The notes beneath the pieces are model-generated. The model had not been told where the DNA came from. It was given only the letters and a program-made list of their open reading frames with translations, and did no database searches. This document shows positions 45,116 through 53,822 of a DNA stretch of 64,000 nucleotides, in pieces. The position numbers were made by a program, and so were the translations under genes. The DNA comes from an uncultured Roseobacter sp. (GTDB taxonomy: Bacteria > Pseudomonadota > Alphaproteobacteria > Rhodobacterales > Rhodobacteraceae): NCBI RefSeq assembly GCF_947495275.1, contig NZ_CANLYL010000001.1, positions 636,115-700,114 of the forward strand, read 5' to 3'. Every line of letters starts with the position of its first letter. The first letter of the stretch is position 1.

Positions 45116-45991
45116 ATGAGCAAGACAAAGATCGCCGTGATCGGCGGATCAGGGATTTACGATATTGACGGGCTGGAAGAGGCCAGTTGGACGACGGTAG
45201 ACACCCCTTGGGGCGCGCCATCGGATGCCATTCTGACCGGTGTTCTGGACGGTGTTGAGATGGCGTTTCTGCCCCGGCACGGGCGCGGCCATGTGCACAG
45301 TCCGAGCACCGTGCCCTACCTTGCCAATATCGACGCGCTGAAACGTCTGGGCTGTACGGATGTGGTGTCTGTTTCTGCCTGCGGATCGTTCCGCGAAGAG
45401 ATGGCGCCGGGGGATTTTGTGCTTGTAGATCAATTCATTGACCGCACCTTCGCGCGCGAGAAGTCGTTTTTCGGTACGGGTTGTGTCGCCCATGTCTCCG
45501 TGGCGCATCCCACCTGTCCGCGTTTGAGCGATGCCTGCGAAACCGCCGCCCGGGACGCGGGGATCACGGTGCACAGGGGGGGGACCTATCTGGCGATGGA
45601 AGGACCCCAATTTTCGACGCTGGCCGAATCCCGCATGTATCGCGAAAGCTGGGGCGCGGATGTGATCGGCATGACCAACATGCCCGAAGCCAAGCTCGCC
45701 CGTGAAGCCGAGCTGTGCTACGCCTCCGTCGCCATGATCACCGATTACGACAGCTGGCACCCCGATCATGGCGAAGTGGACGTAACCCAGATCATCGCCA
45801 CCCTCATGGGCAATGCAGACAAGGGCCGTGACCTCGTTCGGCATCTGCCGAAACTCCTGGGAAAGGACCGTGCGGCATGTGCCCATGGCTGCGACCGCGC
45901 GCTCGAATATGCGATCCTGACCGCCCCGGAGGCGCGCGATCCAGCCGTCATGGCAAAACTGGATAGCGTGGCGGGGCGCGTCTTGCCCTGA
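45116..45991 (+). CDS. mtnP: S-methyl-5'-thioadenosine phosphorylase
   Basis: Phosphorolyses methylthioadenosine to adenine and methylthioribose 1-phosphate in the methionine salvage pathway. It has 291 residues. The N terminus KIAVIGGSGIYDIDGLEE, the phosphate-binding LPRHGRGHVHSPSTVPY, VSVSACGSFREEM, and the base/ribose-binding TYLAMEGPQFSTLAESRMYR with GMTNMPEAKLAREAELCYA are all family signatures. An eight-G tract (45576-45583) encodes part of the conserved HRGGTY motif. apt, about 1.6 kb downstream, would recycle the adenine. It ends 33 bases before the convergent membrane-anchored gene. Confidence 0.93.
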   Translation: MSKTKIAVIGGSGIYDIDGLEEASWTTVDTPWGAPSDAILTGVLDGVEMAFLPRHGRGHVHSPSTVPYLANIDALKRLGCTDVVSVSACGSFREEMAPGDFVLVDQFIDRTFAREKSFFGTGCVAHVSVAHPTCPRLSDACETAARDAGITVHRGGTYLAMEGPQFSTLAESRMYRESWGADVIGMTNMPEAKLAREAELCYASVAMITDYDSWHPDHGEVDVTQIIATLMGNADKGRDLVRHLPKLLGKDRAACAHGCDRALEYAILTAPEARDPAVMAKLDSVAGRVLP

Positions 45992-45994
45992 TAC

Positions 45995-46021
45995 GTTGCG
46001 CCGCGATCAATGCGGCGCAAC
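45995..46021. terminator. Perfect 10-bp stem between mtnP and the convergent gene
   Basis: GTTGCGCCGC (45995-46004) and GCGGCGCAAC (46012-46021) pair fully around a seven-base loop, four bases after the mtnP stop and three before the end of the opposing gene. There is no long U run, so bidirectional termination is likely but not certain. Confidence 0.55.
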
Positions 46022-46023
46022 TG

Positions 46024-46728
46024 TCAGTAAATCTTAACGATGTTTAACTTCGCTTTGAGCCGCGTAAAAGCGTCCGCCTGCACGATATCATGAAGGGTCT
46101 TGGGCTGGGGACAATCTGAACAGGTCGCGGGGTCAATCATCAGGGGATTTGCAAAACGCACCCATTTCGATTGCCCATTGGTATCCTGCACCTCGTAGAT
46201 CGAGTCCACGACAAAAGGTGTCAGATCCGGGTTTGTCGACGCTGCCACAACGGTTTGCAGACAAGCCGGATCCATCGGCGCATTGACGGCCGTACGGTGC
46301 TGTTTGAAGTAGGTCCATTTCTTCTCAGGGCTTTTGACAGTGACCCAGCTTGCAATTTTCTTGGGAACATATTCCCCGACGGTTGCAAGCGTCTCGTTCA
46401 AACTGCTGCCCCAGATGTTGGACGCAGAGAGCCTGTCTTCAATAGGGGGACGATCCGCTGAGAAACTCTGTAGTGAGCAAAACTTGCTGTCTTCAAATTT
46501 CTCGTTCTTGTGGCTGTAGACAAAGACATCTCCCGGATAGGGATCCGAAATGCGGTTGGCAGGCACAATCAAACGGGCATAGCTGATATCAGCCTCGTCA
46601 GCATCGAGCAGCACACTCTCGGTGACATTGAACGCCAACACGGTCAGAACCAACGCCGTCATCGTCCAGAACTTGTAGTCGACACTTTTGGCGGGTTTGG
46701 GTTTATCGTCAGTGTCCAGGGCGGTCAT
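46024..46728 (-). CDS. Membrane-anchored extracytoplasmic protein of unknown function
   Basis: A 234-residue protein with a short cytoplasmic N terminus (MTALDTDDKPKPAKSVDYKF), one membrane helix (about residues 22-40, WTMTALVLTVLAFNVTESVL) and a large domain outside. It has four cysteines (SKFCSLQSF, DPACLQTVV, ATCSDCPQP), the last a CxxC-like pair, so disulfides or metal are possible. I do not recognise the family. The ATG at 46728 overlaps the stop of the tiny cysteine-rich peptide gene upstream by four bases (ATGA), which fixes the start and suggests the two act together. GC is lower than in neighbouring genes. Confidence 0.65.
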   Translation of the reverse strand: MTALDTDDKPKPAKSVDYKFWTMTALVLTVLAFNVTESVLLDADEADISYARLIVPANRISDPYPGDVFVYSHKNEKFEDSKFCSLQSFSADRPPIEDRLSASNIWGSSLNETLATVGEYVPKKIASWVTVKSPEKKWTYFKQHRTAVNAPMDPACLQTVVAASTNPDLTPFVVDSIYEVQDTNGQSKWVRFANPLMIDPATCSDCPQPKTLHDIVQADAFTRLKAKLNIVKIY

Positions 46729-46841
46729 TGGGGGCAACACAGGTTGCTACCGCAATTGTAGTAACCCTCAGGACAGGCAGCATAGGCGACGGCAGTTGAG
46801 ACGAAAAAGGCAGCTATTGCTAGAGCAGTGATAGCACGCAT
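46725..46841 (-). CDS. Tiny secreted cysteine-rich peptide
   Basis: A 38-residue gene. The first 21 residues form a typical signal peptide: Arg at position 2, hydrophobic core LAIAAFFVSTAVA, and a small-residue end (AYA). The predicted mature peptide is ACPEGYYNCGSNLCCPQ, with four cysteines in 17 residues, enough for two disulfides. GGAGAAT sits five bases before the ATG, and the stop overlaps the next gene's start by four bases, so it is translated and coupled to the membrane-anchored protein downstream. Family unknown. A role as a bacteriocin-like, toxin-like or redox peptide is only a guess. Confidence 0.7.
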   Translation of the reverse strand: MRAITALAIAAFFVSTAVAYAACPEGYYNCGSNLCCPQ

Positions 46842-46907
46842 GACTATTCTCCATTTGAATAAAATTCGGGAATATGCTGCATGATTCTACGTTTACGGGA
46901 AAATGTC

Positions 46908-46923
46908 TGTGAACAAAGTCACA
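46908..46923. promoter_or_regulatory. Perfect CRP/FNR-family palindrome TGTGA-N6-TCACA
   Basis: TGTGA (46908-46912) and TCACA (46919-46923) flank six bases, the exact consensus bound by CRP-type regulators. It lies 67 bases from the start of the leftward cysteine-rich peptide gene and 69 bases from the start of the rightward LysE gene, so it could act on either promoter. Which regulator binds, and in what organism, is inferred. Confidence 0.5.
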
Positions 46924-46991
46924 GGCACACCGGGTTGATGTTGCCGCTGGAAACTGGAACTACTGTTGCGGCGCATGTGAAGGAGTAAACG

Positions 46992-47612
46992 GTGTCTTTC
47001 GATCTTTGGCTGACGTTCGTTGCGGCTTCCACCGCTCTCCTGCTGATCCCCGGGCCGACGGTGCTCTTGGTCTTGAGCTACGCGCTCTCGAAAGGAAAAT
47101 CCGTGGCCGTGGCTTCCGCCGCAGGTGTTGCAGTCGGAGACTTGATTGCCATGACCGCGTCACTGGCGGGTTTGGGCGCGCTTGTCCTGGCCTCGGCAAC
47201 CCTTTTCACCATGCTCAAATGGCTGGGAGCCATCTACCTGGTCTGGCTGGGCTTCAAACTCATCCGGTCGGCACCCCGTGAAGGCATGGCGCCGATTGCA
47301 GAGGTAAATGCGCGTGGTGTCTTTCGCCACGCCGCTGCGGTGACTGCTCTCAACCCCAAATCCATTGCTTTTTTCATTGCGTTCGTACCGCAGTTCTTAC
47401 GCCCCGATACGCCCCTTGCCCCTCAGTTCATTCTCCTGATCGCAACTTTCGTGTCTCTCGCGGGTATCAACGCTTTGGCCTATGCCCTGCTTGCCGATCG
47501 GCTGCGCCGCGTTATCTCGAAACCAAATATTCTCACATGGATCACCCGTGCTGGCGGTGCCACCTTGATTGGTATGGGCCTCCTGACCGCCACGCTGCGC
47601 CGCGCAACCTGA
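46992..47612 (+). CDS. LysE/RhtB family amino acid exporter
   Basis: Inner membrane exporter of the LysE superfamily, 206 residues, with about six helices. The signature [20 protein letters not shown] followed by [10 protein letters not shown] near residue 19 is characteristic. Substrate could be threonine, homoserine or another amino acid. The GTG start follows AAGGAG eight bases upstream. It is divergent from the tiny peptide gene, and apt starts 11 bases after its stop on the same strand. Confidence 0.9.
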   Translation: MSFDLWLTFVAASTALLLIPGPTVLLVLSYALSKGKSVAVASAAGVAVGDLIAMTASLAGLGALVLASATLFTMLKWLGAIYLVWLGFKLIRSAPREGMAPIAEVNARGVFRHAAAVTALNPKSIAFFIAFVPQFLRPDTPLAPQFILLIATFVSLAGINALAYALLADRLRRVISKPNILTWITRAGGATLIGMGLLTATLRRAT

Positions 47613-47623
47613 AGGCAAATCGC

Positions 47624-48154
47624 ATGAAAACTGTTCAAGACTACATCCGTACGATTGTGGATTTCCCACATGAAGGCATCATGTTTCGCGACGTCACGAC
47701 GCTCTTTGCGGACCCTCGCGGCTTCCGCATGGCGATTGACCAGATGCTGCATCCCTACGCCGGGCTTGAAATTGACAAAGTCGTGGGTCTGGAAGCGCGC
47801 GGCTTTATTCTTGGCGGTGCCATTGCGCACCAGCTTTCGGTCGGTTTTGTACCGATCCGCAAAAAAGGCAAGCTGCCCGGCAGAACGATCAGTCAGGATT
47901 ATTCATTGGAGTACGGTGAAGCCATTGTCGAAATCCACGACGATGCAATCCAGCCGGGGGAAAAGGTTCTGGTGGTGGATGATCTGCTTGCAACCGGTGG
48001 CACAGCGGAGGCCGGTATCAAGCTGATCGAAAGACTGGGCGGTGAAATCGTTTCCTGTGCTTTCATCATTGATCTTCCGGAACTGGGTGGTCGCGCCAAA
48101 CTCGAAGCCTTGGGCATGGAAGTTAACGCACTTTGCGCCTTCGATGGTCTCTAG
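47624..48154 (+). CDS. apt: Adenine phosphoribosyltransferase
   Basis: Purine salvage enzyme making AMP from adenine and PRPP, 176 residues. The PRPP-binding loop [20 protein letters not shown] is present near residue 118, and [20 protein letters not shown] with [20 protein letters not shown] are the usual N-terminal motifs. The start at ATG 47624 follows GAAGG. It is coupled to the LysE gene. Together with mtnP it would salvage adenine released from methylthioadenosine. Confidence 0.96.
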   Translation: MKTVQDYIRTIVDFPHEGIMFRDVTTLFADPRGFRMAIDQMLHPYAGLEIDKVVGLEARGFILGGAIAHQLSVGFVPIRKKGKLPGRTISQDYSLEYGEAIVEIHDDAIQPGEKVLVVDDLLATGGTAEAGIKLIERLGGEIVSCAFIIDLPELGGRAKLEALGMEVNALCAFDGL

Positions 48155-48208
48155 GAACCAACCAAATCCTGGAAGGATTTGAAAAACATCGTGTGACGCG
48201 TCAGCGTC

Positions 48209-49624
48209 TCATGTCTTCAGGACCGCGCCGGGGTTCATGATGCCCAAAGGGTCAAGAGCGGCCTTGATCGCGCGCATTGCAGCCATCTTTGCAGGGTCGC
48301 CATAGCGTTCAAGGTCTGCCACTTTCATGCGTCCAACCCCATGTTCCGCGCTGACCGATCCGCCCAGACTGTTGGCCAGATCGTGCACCGTCCGCTGCAA
48401 CTCAGCGCGTTGGTGAGCATGGTCGGAGGAGCGCCCGCCCGGCAGCGGGAACAGGTTGTAGTGCAGATTACCGTCACCCACGTGCCCAAAGCAGTTGATG
48501 CGGAAATCCCCTAACCTGGCCACAGCCTCTTTTCCACGTTCGATGAACTCAGGGATGCAACTCAAAGGGACCGACACATCGCTCGAAATGACCGCGCCAA
48601 CGCGTTTATTGGCCTCGGGAATATGCTCTCGCACTGACCAGAAGGCGGCCCCCTGCTCCACGCTTTGTGCAATCACGCCATCCAGTGCCAACCCGGTTTC
48701 GGCCGCCTCCTCAAAGAGCCCTTCCAGAGCCGCCTGCCCGTTCATGCCGCGCGCCAACCCGACCTCTATCAACACAGACCATTGCGGGCGCGTCTCGAAG
48801 GGTTGGCGCACCTCCGGCAGAACCTTCGACAGAAATGTCAATCCCTGCCCGTTGATCAACTCGAACCCGCTGACCATCTCTCCCAGCTGGTCCCGCGCGA
48901 GACCCAATAGCGACAGCGCCGCTGCGGGGGAGGGCACAACGAAAATCGCCGTGCCCGAAACCGCGGGTTTCGGACTGAGTTTCAACGCCGCTGCGGTGAT
49001 CACGCCCAAACTGCCTTCCGACCCGATCAGCAGATTGCGCAGATCGTAGCCGGTATTATCTTTGCGCAGGCGTTTCAGTCCGTGCCATATCTGACCATCC
49101 GGCAACACCGCTTCCAGCCCAAGGCACAAGTCCCGCGCGTTGCCATAGCGCAAGACTGCCGTACCGCCAGCATTCGTCGCCAGATTACCGCCGATACTGG
49201 CTGAGCCCTCCGAGGCGAGCGACAGGGGAAACAGCCGATCAGCGGCATCTGCGGCGGATTGCACATTGGCCAGCACGGCCCCCGCCTCACAAATCAGAAC
49301 GTTCTCTTCGGGGAAAACCTCTCGGATGGCATTCATGCGCTCAAGCGAGAGGATCAGGGGCAAAGGTCCCTCAAAGGAGACCTGCCCGCCCACGAGGCCG
49401 GTCCCGCCCCCATATGGCACAATCCCCACCTGAGCCTGCGCGGCACAGCCCACGATCGCGGCAACTTCCTCAACGGTTCTGGGCATCGCGACAAGCGACT
49501 GGCGCCCTTGGTATCGCCCGCGCGGTTCTTCCAGATGGCGCGGTTCAGCGCTGCGAAAGCGCTCCGCTGGCAAGGTTTGCTGCAATAGCGACTGGAAATC
49601 GGAATCGACGGAGTTCAAGGACAT
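48209..49624 (-). CDS. FAD-linked D-2-hydroxyacid dehydrogenase/oxidase (GlcD/DLD type)
   Basis: A 471-residue flavoprotein of the VAO/PCMH family. The FAD-binding core has VPYGGGTGLVGGQVSFEG near residue 70 and FPLSLASEGSASIGGNLATN with AGGTAVLRYGN. The C-terminal substrate-binding domain carries NCFGHVGDGNLHYNLFPLP with the metal-binding histidines and SAEHGVGRMK. This pattern fits D-lactate, D-2-hydroxyglutarate or glycolate dehydrogenase subunit D; the substrate is uncertain, and no glcE or glcF is nearby. The ATG at 49624 starts the conserved N terminus. It converges with apt, 54 bases between stops. Confidence 0.88.
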   Translation of the reverse strand: MSLNSVDSDFQSLLQQTLPAERFRSAEPRHLEEPRGRYQGRQSLVAMPRTVEEVAAIVGCAAQAQVGIVPYGGGTGLVGGQVSFEGPLPLILSLERMNAIREVFPEENVLICEAGAVLANVQSAADAADRLFPLSLASEGSASIGGNLATNAGGTAVLRYGNARDLCLGLEAVLPDGQIWHGLKRLRKDNTGYDLRNLLIGSEGSLGVITAAALKLSPKPAVSGTAIFVVPSPAAALSLLGLARDQLGEMVSGFELINGQGLTFLSKVLPEVRQPFETRPQWSVLIEVGLARGMNGQAALEGLFEEAAETGLALDGVIAQSVEQGAAFWSVREHIPEANKRVGAVISSDVSVPLSCIPEFIERGKEAVARLGDFRINCFGHVGDGNLHYNLFPLPGGRSSDHAHQRAELQRTVHDLANSLGGSVSAEHGVGRMKVADLERYGDPAKMAAMRAIKAALDPLGIMNPGAVLKT

Positions 49625-49665
49625 GCGCCTTGATCCCCCGCGCGCCTCACGGATGCAACCCCCGA

Positions 49666-50481
49666 CTAGGGGGCACTCAACCACTCCGGACGCAACACCA
49701 TGATCGTCGGTCTGCCGGGCAACCGATCTAAAGAAACTTCCAGAGAAGGTCCGCCAACCTCAACAATGGCAAACTCATCAGACATGCCCGACAGAAAATC
49801 ATCCAGGGCAAACAGCGAAAACCAGTGCATTGGAATAACAATGGAGGATTTCAACCGTTTAAGAGCCCGGGTCATCGTCGGTAAATCCAAGGTATACCCG
49901 CCATCGACAGGCGCCATGACGACGTCGAGCCGACCCAAAGCCGCGTATTGGGCGGCATCGGGCTCGTGATGCAGATGCCCCAGATGGCCGATACACAGCC
50001 CGGCCATCTCGAACACAAAGATCGAATTCCCTTCGGTCTCAACGCTCGAGAATTGCGAACGAATGTCGGTGGAAACATTGCGGATCAGAACTTCGCCCAA
50101 GTCGAGCCGATGGTCGATACCTTCGCCAAACTCTCCCCACCCCGGAAGCACATGTGGAATGGCCGGGTCGGGATGGGCCGTCCAATGCGTATCATGGGCG
50201 TGGTTCATGGTAACGACATCGGGGATGAATGGTGCCGATCCGGTAAAGCCGGTGAAATCGGTGACAATGTTCAATCCCCCATGGCTGCGGATCAGAAAAC
50301 TCGCATGAGAAATATAATGGATGCGCACATTTTCCGGAGCGACGGCTGAGAAATTTGCCGGAACAATATACTCTATCCCCGGCGCTCCTTCAGCTAATGC
50401 AATGCAATGGCTGGGTTGTCGCTCCTGGGCCATCGCGCCCTGGCTCAAAAGCAGCAGTGTTATGAAAAAGCGGATCAGCAT
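49666..50481 (-). CDS. Secreted MBL-fold hydrolase (UlaG-like)
   Basis: A 271-residue exported metallo-beta-lactamase-fold protein. A signal peptide (MLIRFFITLLLLSQGAMA, cleavage before QE) is clear. The metal site is of the UlaG type: MNHAHDTHWTAHPD for the HxHxDH-like group, IGHLGHLHH for the next His, and APVDGGYTLD and IVIPMHWFS for the rest. Substrate unknown. It lies just upstream of the FAD oxidase gene on the same strand, 41 bases apart, so they may be one unit. Confidence 0.85.
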   Translation of the reverse strand: MLIRFFITLLLLSQGAMAQERQPSHCIALAEGAPGIEYIVPANFSAVAPENVRIHYISHASFLIRSHGGLNIVTDFTGFTGSAPFIPDVVTMNHAHDTHWTAHPDPAIPHVLPGWGEFGEGIDHRLDLGEVLIRNVSTDIRSQFSSVETEGNSIFVFEMAGLCIGHLGHLHHEPDAAQYAALGRLDVVMAPVDGGYTLDLPTMTRALKRLKSSIVIPMHWFSLFALDDFLSGMSDEFAIVEVGGPSLEVSLDRLPGRPTIMVLRPEWLSAP

Positions 50482-50585
50482 GGCAACCTCCCTGATCCTA
50501 GGAAGTTAGTACGCGAAGCCGCAATTTCCGATATAAAATTCTGTGAGGTCCAGGAAAGGGTCACCGAGAGAGACGCAGATAGGCG

Positions 50586-51170
50586 CTAGCCTGCGTTGGA
50601 TTTACCGCGTCTGTCCCCTCGCAAGGCGGCATAGAGCACATGGGTGCGCCACCGACCGTTGATCTGCAGATAGCTCTGCGCCACGCCCTCGTATTTGAAA
50701 CCAGAGATTTCGAGCAATCCGCGTGACGCTGCATTCTCGGGCAAACAGGCGGCTTCGATCCGGCTCAGATCCAATCGCGTGAATGCATGGTGCACCAATG
50801 CCTTGATGGCCTCATGCATGTATCCCTGCCGCGCGAAGGGTTGACCGGTCCAATACCCCAATGTGCCCGCCTGCGCGGGGCCACGCCTGATATTGTCCAG
50901 CGTAATCGCGCCCAACAGTGCGTCATCCTGACGTCGGATCAAAAAGAGCGGAATCGCGGTGCCGCTGGAGACGGACCGTTGCGCCCAATAGACCCGGTTC
51001 GTAAACGCTTTTCTGGTCAGATGGTCCCGTGCCCAGCTGGGTTCCCAGGAGGTCAGGTAATCCTTGCTCTGGGCCCGCAGGGCGGTCCAGGGTCTAAAGT
51101 CGGAATGAATCGGTGGGCGCAGCGTCATCCGCTCCGTCTCGATCCTCAGTTTCCGAAATCCGCGCAGCAT
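50586..51170 (-). CDS. GNAT acetyltransferase, RimJ-like
   Basis: A 194-residue GNAT protein of the RimJ/RimL branch that acetylates protein N termini. Signatures: LRIETERMTLRPPIHSDF at the start, GTLGYWTGQPFARQGYMHEA (acetyl-CoA loop) near residue 107, and LDLSRIEAACLPENAASRGL with LEISGF after it. It starts at the end of the M16 peptidase gene: the ATG at 51170 (or the GTG just before) shares bases with the peptidase TGA. It is the last gene of the long leftward run that begins at ctaC. Confidence 0.87.
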   Translation of the reverse strand: MLRGFRKLRIETERMTLRPPIHSDFRPWTALRAQSKDYLTSWEPSWARDHLTRKAFTNRVYWAQRSVSSGTAIPLFLIRRQDDALLGAITLDNIRRGPAQAGTLGYWTGQPFARQGYMHEAIKALVHHAFTRLDLSRIEAACLPENAASRGLLEISGFKYEGVAQSYLQINGRWRTHVLYAALRGDRRGKSNAG

Positions 51171-52432
51171 CACGCCGCTCGACGCGTCTGCAACTCTGCA
51201 AGGCTGGGGGCGGCGTCAATGGGACCGTAAAGTGCAAGGGCTGCTGGAGCCGCCGAGGCCATGCCTTCGGCAAATTCCCTGACGTCCCCTGTGGTCACGG
51301 CATCAATCAGCGCCACGGTTTCTTCCAGCGGCGGAACGCGGCCCCATATTTGAACCAAACGGGCCAGCCGCTCGGCGCGATTTGAGGGGCTTTCCAGCCC
51401 CATCAACAATCCTGCCTTCATCTGCGCGCGTGCGCGCGCAACCTCGGCGGGCGACATGTCCGCAGCCGCCCGCTTCATCTCGTCGATGGTGATTTCGGCC
51501 AGTTGAGGCAATTGCTCGGCAGAGGTCCCGGCGTAGATCGTGGTCATGCCGGTATCCGCATAGGCTCCGGCCTGCGCAAAGATCGAATAGCATAGCCCTC
51601 GGTTTTCCCGGATTTCCTGAAAGAGGCGGCTCGACATACCGCCCCCCAGCGCTGAGGCATAGATTTGAGCGGTGTAGATTCTATCGTCACGGTACCCGGG
51701 GCTTTCAAAGGCCAGGGCAAAATGCGCCTGCTCCAGCTCCTTGGCCTGCCGACGCTCACCCCCCAGAAAACGTGCGGCATCAACGTCAAAGGCAGGTTTG
51801 GCTTGCATACCCCCAAAGAGCGTCTCGGCCAGTTTCACGATGGCCTCGTGATCCACCGCACCTGCCGCTGACAGGATCATCTGTTCCGGCCCGTAGTGCT
51901 GTCCGATGAACCCTTGCAAATCCGTCCGGCTGAAACTGGCCACCCGGTCGCTGGGCCCCAGGATGGTGCGCCCCATGGGATGATCCGGATAGGCTTCTTC
52001 CTGCAACCAGTCAAAGATCACATCATCAGGGGTATCGAGCGCCTGCCCGATCTCCTGCAGGATCACCCCGCGCTCGATTTCGATCTCAGCTTCGTCCAGC
52101 GTCGGGTTCAGCAGGATATCCGCAATCACGTCGAGCGCCAGCGGCACGTCGTTCTGCAACACACGGGCGTAATAGGCGGTCACTTCGCGGCTGGTATAGG
52201 CGTTGATGTAGCCGCCTACGTCCTCGATGCTCTCGGCAATCTGCAAGGCAGTGCGCCGCTTAGTGCCTTTGAAGGCCATATGTTCCAGAAAATGCGCGAT
52301 GCCGTTCTGGTCGGGCATTTCATGACGCGCACCCGCTGTGACCCAAACCCCGATTGAGGCTGAAGCCAGCCCGGGCATTTCTTCGGTCACGATACGGAAG
52401 CCATTAGGCAGGCGGTGTTGGTTCAGTGTCAC
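51170..52432 (-). CDS. M16 family zinc peptidase (processing-peptidase-like)
   Basis: A 420-residue metallopeptidase. The inverted zinc motif HFLEH (HxxEH) is near residue 47, preceded by GIA and followed by MAFKGTKRRTALQIAESIED; a downstream Glu (EIEIERGVILQEIG) completes the site. This is the active half of the family, related to the mitochondrial processing peptidase. The GTG start at 52432 overlaps the thrC stop by four bases (GTGA), so it is coupled to thrC, an order conserved in alphaproteobacteria. Confidence 0.92.
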   Translation of the reverse strand: MTLNQHRLPNGFRIVTEEMPGLASASIGVWVTAGARHEMPDQNGIAHFLEHMAFKGTKRRTALQIAESIEDVGGYINAYTSREVTAYYARVLQNDVPLALDVIADILLNPTLDEAEIEIERGVILQEIGQALDTPDDVIFDWLQEEAYPDHPMGRTILGPSDRVASFSRTDLQGFIGQHYGPEQMILSAAGAVDHEAIVKLAETLFGGMQAKPAFDVDAARFLGGERRQAKELEQAHFALAFESPGYRDDRIYTAQIYASALGGGMSSRLFQEIRENRGLCYSIFAQAGAYADTGMTTIYAGTSAEQLPQLAEITIDEMKRAAADMSPAEVARARAQMKAGLLMGLESPSNRAERLARLVQIWGRVPPLEETVALIDAVTTGDVREFAEGMASAAPAALALYGPIDAAPSLAELQTRRAA

Positions 52433-53817
52433 GCAGTACGATGCCCTTTGATATGCGCGGTGAGCGCGGCCAGATCGTTCGGCACCCGGCTCACCCGTTC
52501 GGGGCGTTCATACAGGTCTGCCATACGCGGGGGCAAGGGGGGGTGTTGCCCGCTGGCCTTTTCCACTGCGTCCGGGAATTTCGCCGGATGGGCGGTCGCG
52601 AGTGTGATCATCGGTGTGCCGGTTGCGCGCAACTCCTCTGCCACCTTCACACCCACCGCGCTGTGCGGACAGAGCAACTCACCGCTGGACTTCAGCGAAG
52701 ACGCGATGGTGGCCATGGTTTCCTCTTCCGACGCGCTGCCGGATACATAATGCGATTGGAGCACCTGCATCGCGCCCTGGCTGACCTCGAAACCACCCGC
52801 CTTGAGTTCTTCCATCAATTGGCCGATCGCATTGCCGTCGCGATCATAGGCGTCAAACAAGGCGCGCTCAAAATTGGAACTGACCTGAATATCCATCGAC
52901 GGGCTGATCGAAGGCACCGTCTCGCCCTTGTGATACCCCTGCCCTTTCAGGCACCGATCAAGGATGTCGTTCTGATTGGTTGCAACGACAAGCTTGTCGA
53001 TGGGCAGCCCCATGCGCTTGGCGATGTAGCCCGCAAAGATATCGCCAAAATTGCCCGTGGGCACCGTAAAGCTGACCGGACGGTGCGGTGCCCCCAGCGA
53101 TACCGCAGAAGAGAAGTAATAAACCACCTGCGCCAGTACCCGTCCCCAGTTGATGGAATTGACACCTGCGAGCCTGACCTCGTCGCGGAAGTCGAAGTCG
53201 TTGAACATGTCCTTCAGCCGCGCCTGACAGTCGTCGAAATCGCCATCCATCGCCAGCGCGTGCACATTCGATTCGGCCGGCGTGGTCATTTGCCGCCGCT
53301 GCACCTCGGAAATGCGCCCATGCGGGTAGAGAATGAACACATCCACATTGTCGAGCCCCCGGAAGGCTTCAATCGCCGCCGAGCCCGTATCACCCGAGGT
53401 CGCCCCCACAATGGTGACCCGCTCACCCTGCCGCGCCAGCGCCGTCTGGAACATCTGCCCGATCAGCTGCATGGCGAAGTCCTTGAAGGCCAGCGTCGGT
53501 CCGTGGAAAAGCTCCAGAAGGAAATGCCCCTGATCAAGCTGCACCAGCGGTGCCCGCGCGGCATGGCCGAACCCCGCATAGGCGCGGTCGATGATGCCCT
53601 CGAATTCAGCATCCGTGAAGACATCGCCCACAAAGGGCCGCATCACACGGTAGGCAATGGCCTCATAGCTCAGCCCTTCGAGGCGGGAAATTTCCGCGAC
53701 CGTCATCTGCGGAATCGTCTCCGGCACATAAAGCCCGCCATCACGGGCAAGGCCGGTGAGCATGGCCTCTTCGAAGTTCAGAACGGGTGCGGTGCCCCGG
53801 GTCGATATGTAACGCAT
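52429..53817 (-). CDS. thrC: Threonine synthase
   Basis: PLP enzyme converting O-phosphohomoserine to threonine, 462 residues, the long bacterial form. The N terminus MRYISTRGTAPVLNFEEAML is typical, the PLP lysine is in PTLAFKDFAMQLIGQ near residue 110, and GATSGDTGSAAIEAFRG is the conserved phosphate-binding segment. It sits between SURF1 and the M16 peptidase gene in the leftward run, the usual alphaproteobacterial order. It is downstream of lysC in the pathway. Confidence 0.96.
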   Translation of the reverse strand: MRYISTRGTAPVLNFEEAMLTGLARDGGLYVPETIPQMTVAEISRLEGLSYEAIAYRVMRPFVGDVFTDAEFEGIIDRAYAGFGHAARAPLVQLDQGHFLLELFHGPTLAFKDFAMQLIGQMFQTALARQGERVTIVGATSGDTGSAAIEAFRGLDNVDVFILYPHGRISEVQRRQMTTPAESNVHALAMDGDFDDCQARLKDMFNDFDFRDEVRLAGVNSINWGRVLAQVVYYFSSAVSLGAPHRPVSFTVPTGNFGDIFAGYIAKRMGLPIDKLVVATNQNDILDRCLKGQGYHKGETVPSISPSMDIQVSSNFERALFDAYDRDGNAIGQLMEELKAGGFEVSQGAMQVLQSHYVSGSASEEETMATIASSLKSSGELLCPHSAVGVKVAEELRATGTPMITLATAHPAKFPDAVEKASGQHPPLPPRMADLYERPERVSRVPNDLAALTAHIKGHRTA

Positions 53818-53822
53818 ATGCT

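Noticed and set aside
45576..45583. Run of eight G in mtnP as a phase-variation tract
   Set aside because: It encodes the conserved HRGGTY motif of a housekeeping enzyme, so a chance codon run is the simpler explanation.
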